A stretch of DNA of 6,188 nt, from contig JAADEO010000205.1 in assembly GCA_013153415.1 (NCBI GenBank), forward strand, positions 1-6,188, written 5' to 3'. The translations under genes were made by a program, and so were the position numbers. Under the pieces are notes generated by a model. That model did not search any database. It was not told where the DNA came from and saw only the letters and a list, made by a program, of their open reading frames with translations. Below, one piece after another: positions 5,526-6,188 of this stretch (the stretch's first letter is position 1; every line of letters begins with the position of its first letter). Source of the stretch: Deltaproteobacteria bacterium. GTDB taxonomy: Bacteria; Desulfobacterota; Anaeroferrophillalia; Anaeroferrophillales; Tharpellaceae.

Positions 5526-6188
5526 TACTGGTACTGTCGATTGCGGCGCTACCGGGTAACAGTTCGGCTTTCAATCTCGATTTCGGCAATGGCGCCGGCA
5601 TGGATTGCGATGTCACCGTGAGTTACGGGGCGGCCTGGAGGACCCGGTCCCCCGATAGCCAGGCTCTGGAGAATATAAACAAGGACGATGGCGACCGCAA
5701 CTTCGATCGCTGGGCGATGATCAACAACCGCTGGACGGCGATCGCCGATATCGACCTGCACTACAACGACTACGGGGTTTTCATGCGGCCCAAGGCGTTT
5801 TATGATTTCGCCTACGACGGCAGTAACGACAACGACTCGCCGGGCACCATGAACAACTATTACGGCAACGGTGGCGACACCGACTACGATGAATTCACCG
5901 ACGAGACCCAGGATGCCCACCGCGACAAGATCGAGATGCTCGATCTGTTTTTCTATGGAACCCACTCTTTCAGCAATGTCGACATGCTGTTCCGGGTCGG
6001 GCGCCAGGCGGTCAACTGGGGTGAAAGTCTTTTCATTCTTCAGGGGATCAACGGCGCCACCGCCTACCTCGATACCACCCAGGCCAACGTTCCCGGAGTC
6101 GAGGTCAAGGAACTGCTGATGCCCTCGGAACAGTTCTACACCGAGGTTACCGTCGGCGATTTCACCTTATGCGGCTTCTACCAGTGGC
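5480..6188 (+). CDS. DUF1302 family protein, exported, probable outer-membrane barrel (3' end beyond window)
   Basis: The frame is open from the ATG at 5480 to the window edge, giving 236 residues; family members are usually well over 500 residues, so more than half is missing. An in-frame TAA at 5474-5476 and GGAGG 8 bases upstream fix the start. Residues 1-30 form a signal peptide: a short charged start, a hydrophobic core LLALILVLSIAAL (12-24), and probable cleavage after NSSA (30). The mature part shows DUF1302 hallmarks: VSYGAAWR (47-54), a YNDYGVFMRPK strand (95-105) and the signature VGRQAVNWGESLF (173-185), followed by PGVEVKELLMP (205-215). Alternating strand patterns fit a beta barrel. 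DUF1302 proteins often occur with DUF1329 lipoprotein-like proteins and RND-type exporters; such partners would lie to the right. The exact function of the family is not established, and lipid or hydrophobic-compound handling is only an inference. Unusual points are an acidic D/N/G/Y-rich insert (112-143) and two cysteines (C43, C231). Confidence 0.87.
   Translation, partial: MQIDGKRGIEFLLALILVLSIAALPGNSSAFNLDFGNGAGMDCDVTVSYGAAWRTRSPDSQALENINKDDGDRNFDRWAMINNRWTAIADIDLHYNDYGVFMRPKAFYDFAYDGSNDNDSPGTMNNYYGNGGDTDYDEFTDETQDAHRDKIEMLDLFFYGTHSFSNVDMLFRVGRQAVNWGESLFILQGINGATAYLDTTQANVPGVEVKELLMPSEQFYTEVTVGDFTLCGFYQW

Noticed and set aside
5549..5965. Minus-strand open frame rich in Val and Ile opposite the DUF1302 gene
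   Set aside because: The V/I-rich product arises from the reverse complement of Asp/Asn/Gly-coding codons; the plus strand has the signal peptide and family signatures.
1..6188. CRISPR array, tRNA, rRNA, insertion sequence or phage attachment site
   Set aside because: No regularly spaced repeats, no tRNA-like fold, no rRNA stretch, and no transposase or paired terminal repeats were seen on either strand.

Overview
The window looks like a piece of a Gram-negative, metabolically versatile bacterial chromosome. It has moderately high GC, good Shine-Dalgarno sites, a membrane-bound phosphorelay kinase and a DUF1302 outer-membrane-type protein. The protein style recalls Desulfuromonadales/Geobacter-type Deltaproteobacteria, but that placement is inference from memory of family members and cannot be proved here.

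The left two thirds is read on the minus strand. From right to left: a 321-residue crotonase-fold enoyl-CoA hydratase/isomerase (3344-4309) with its own promoter and strong ribosome binding site; a 53-codon stretch (3182-3343) that is the C-terminal tail of a HAD-family phosphatase with no start or body, so a gene remnant; a short leader with a hairpin; a 1013-residue hybrid histidine kinase (56-3097; Cache sensor, PAS, HisKA, HATPase, receiver, Hpt); and the first 19 codons of another gene (1-59), whose ATG overlaps the kinase stop codon.

The right third is read on the plus strand, divergently from the hydratase. After a 364-bp intergenic region holding a G-rich tract, a consensus -35 box and a near-perfect palindrome of TetR-operator style come an AhpD/carboxymuconolactone-decarboxylase family protein with the complete AhpD redox motif and a C-terminal hydrophobic segment (4674-5249). 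A 230-bp gap with a 9-bp-stem hairpin follows, then the start of an exported DUF1302 protein (5480 to the window edge).

A possible common theme is acyl-CoA or lipid metabolism (hydratase, DUF1302, a palindrome resembling the fatty-acid regulator PsrA site) combined with thiol/peroxide defence (AhpD-like) and two-component sensing. This link rests on adjacency only. No wholly new system is evident. The most informative oddities are the HAD phosphatase tail fused in frame behind the hydratase stop codon, the operator-like palindrome, and the AhpD-like protein with a membrane tail.
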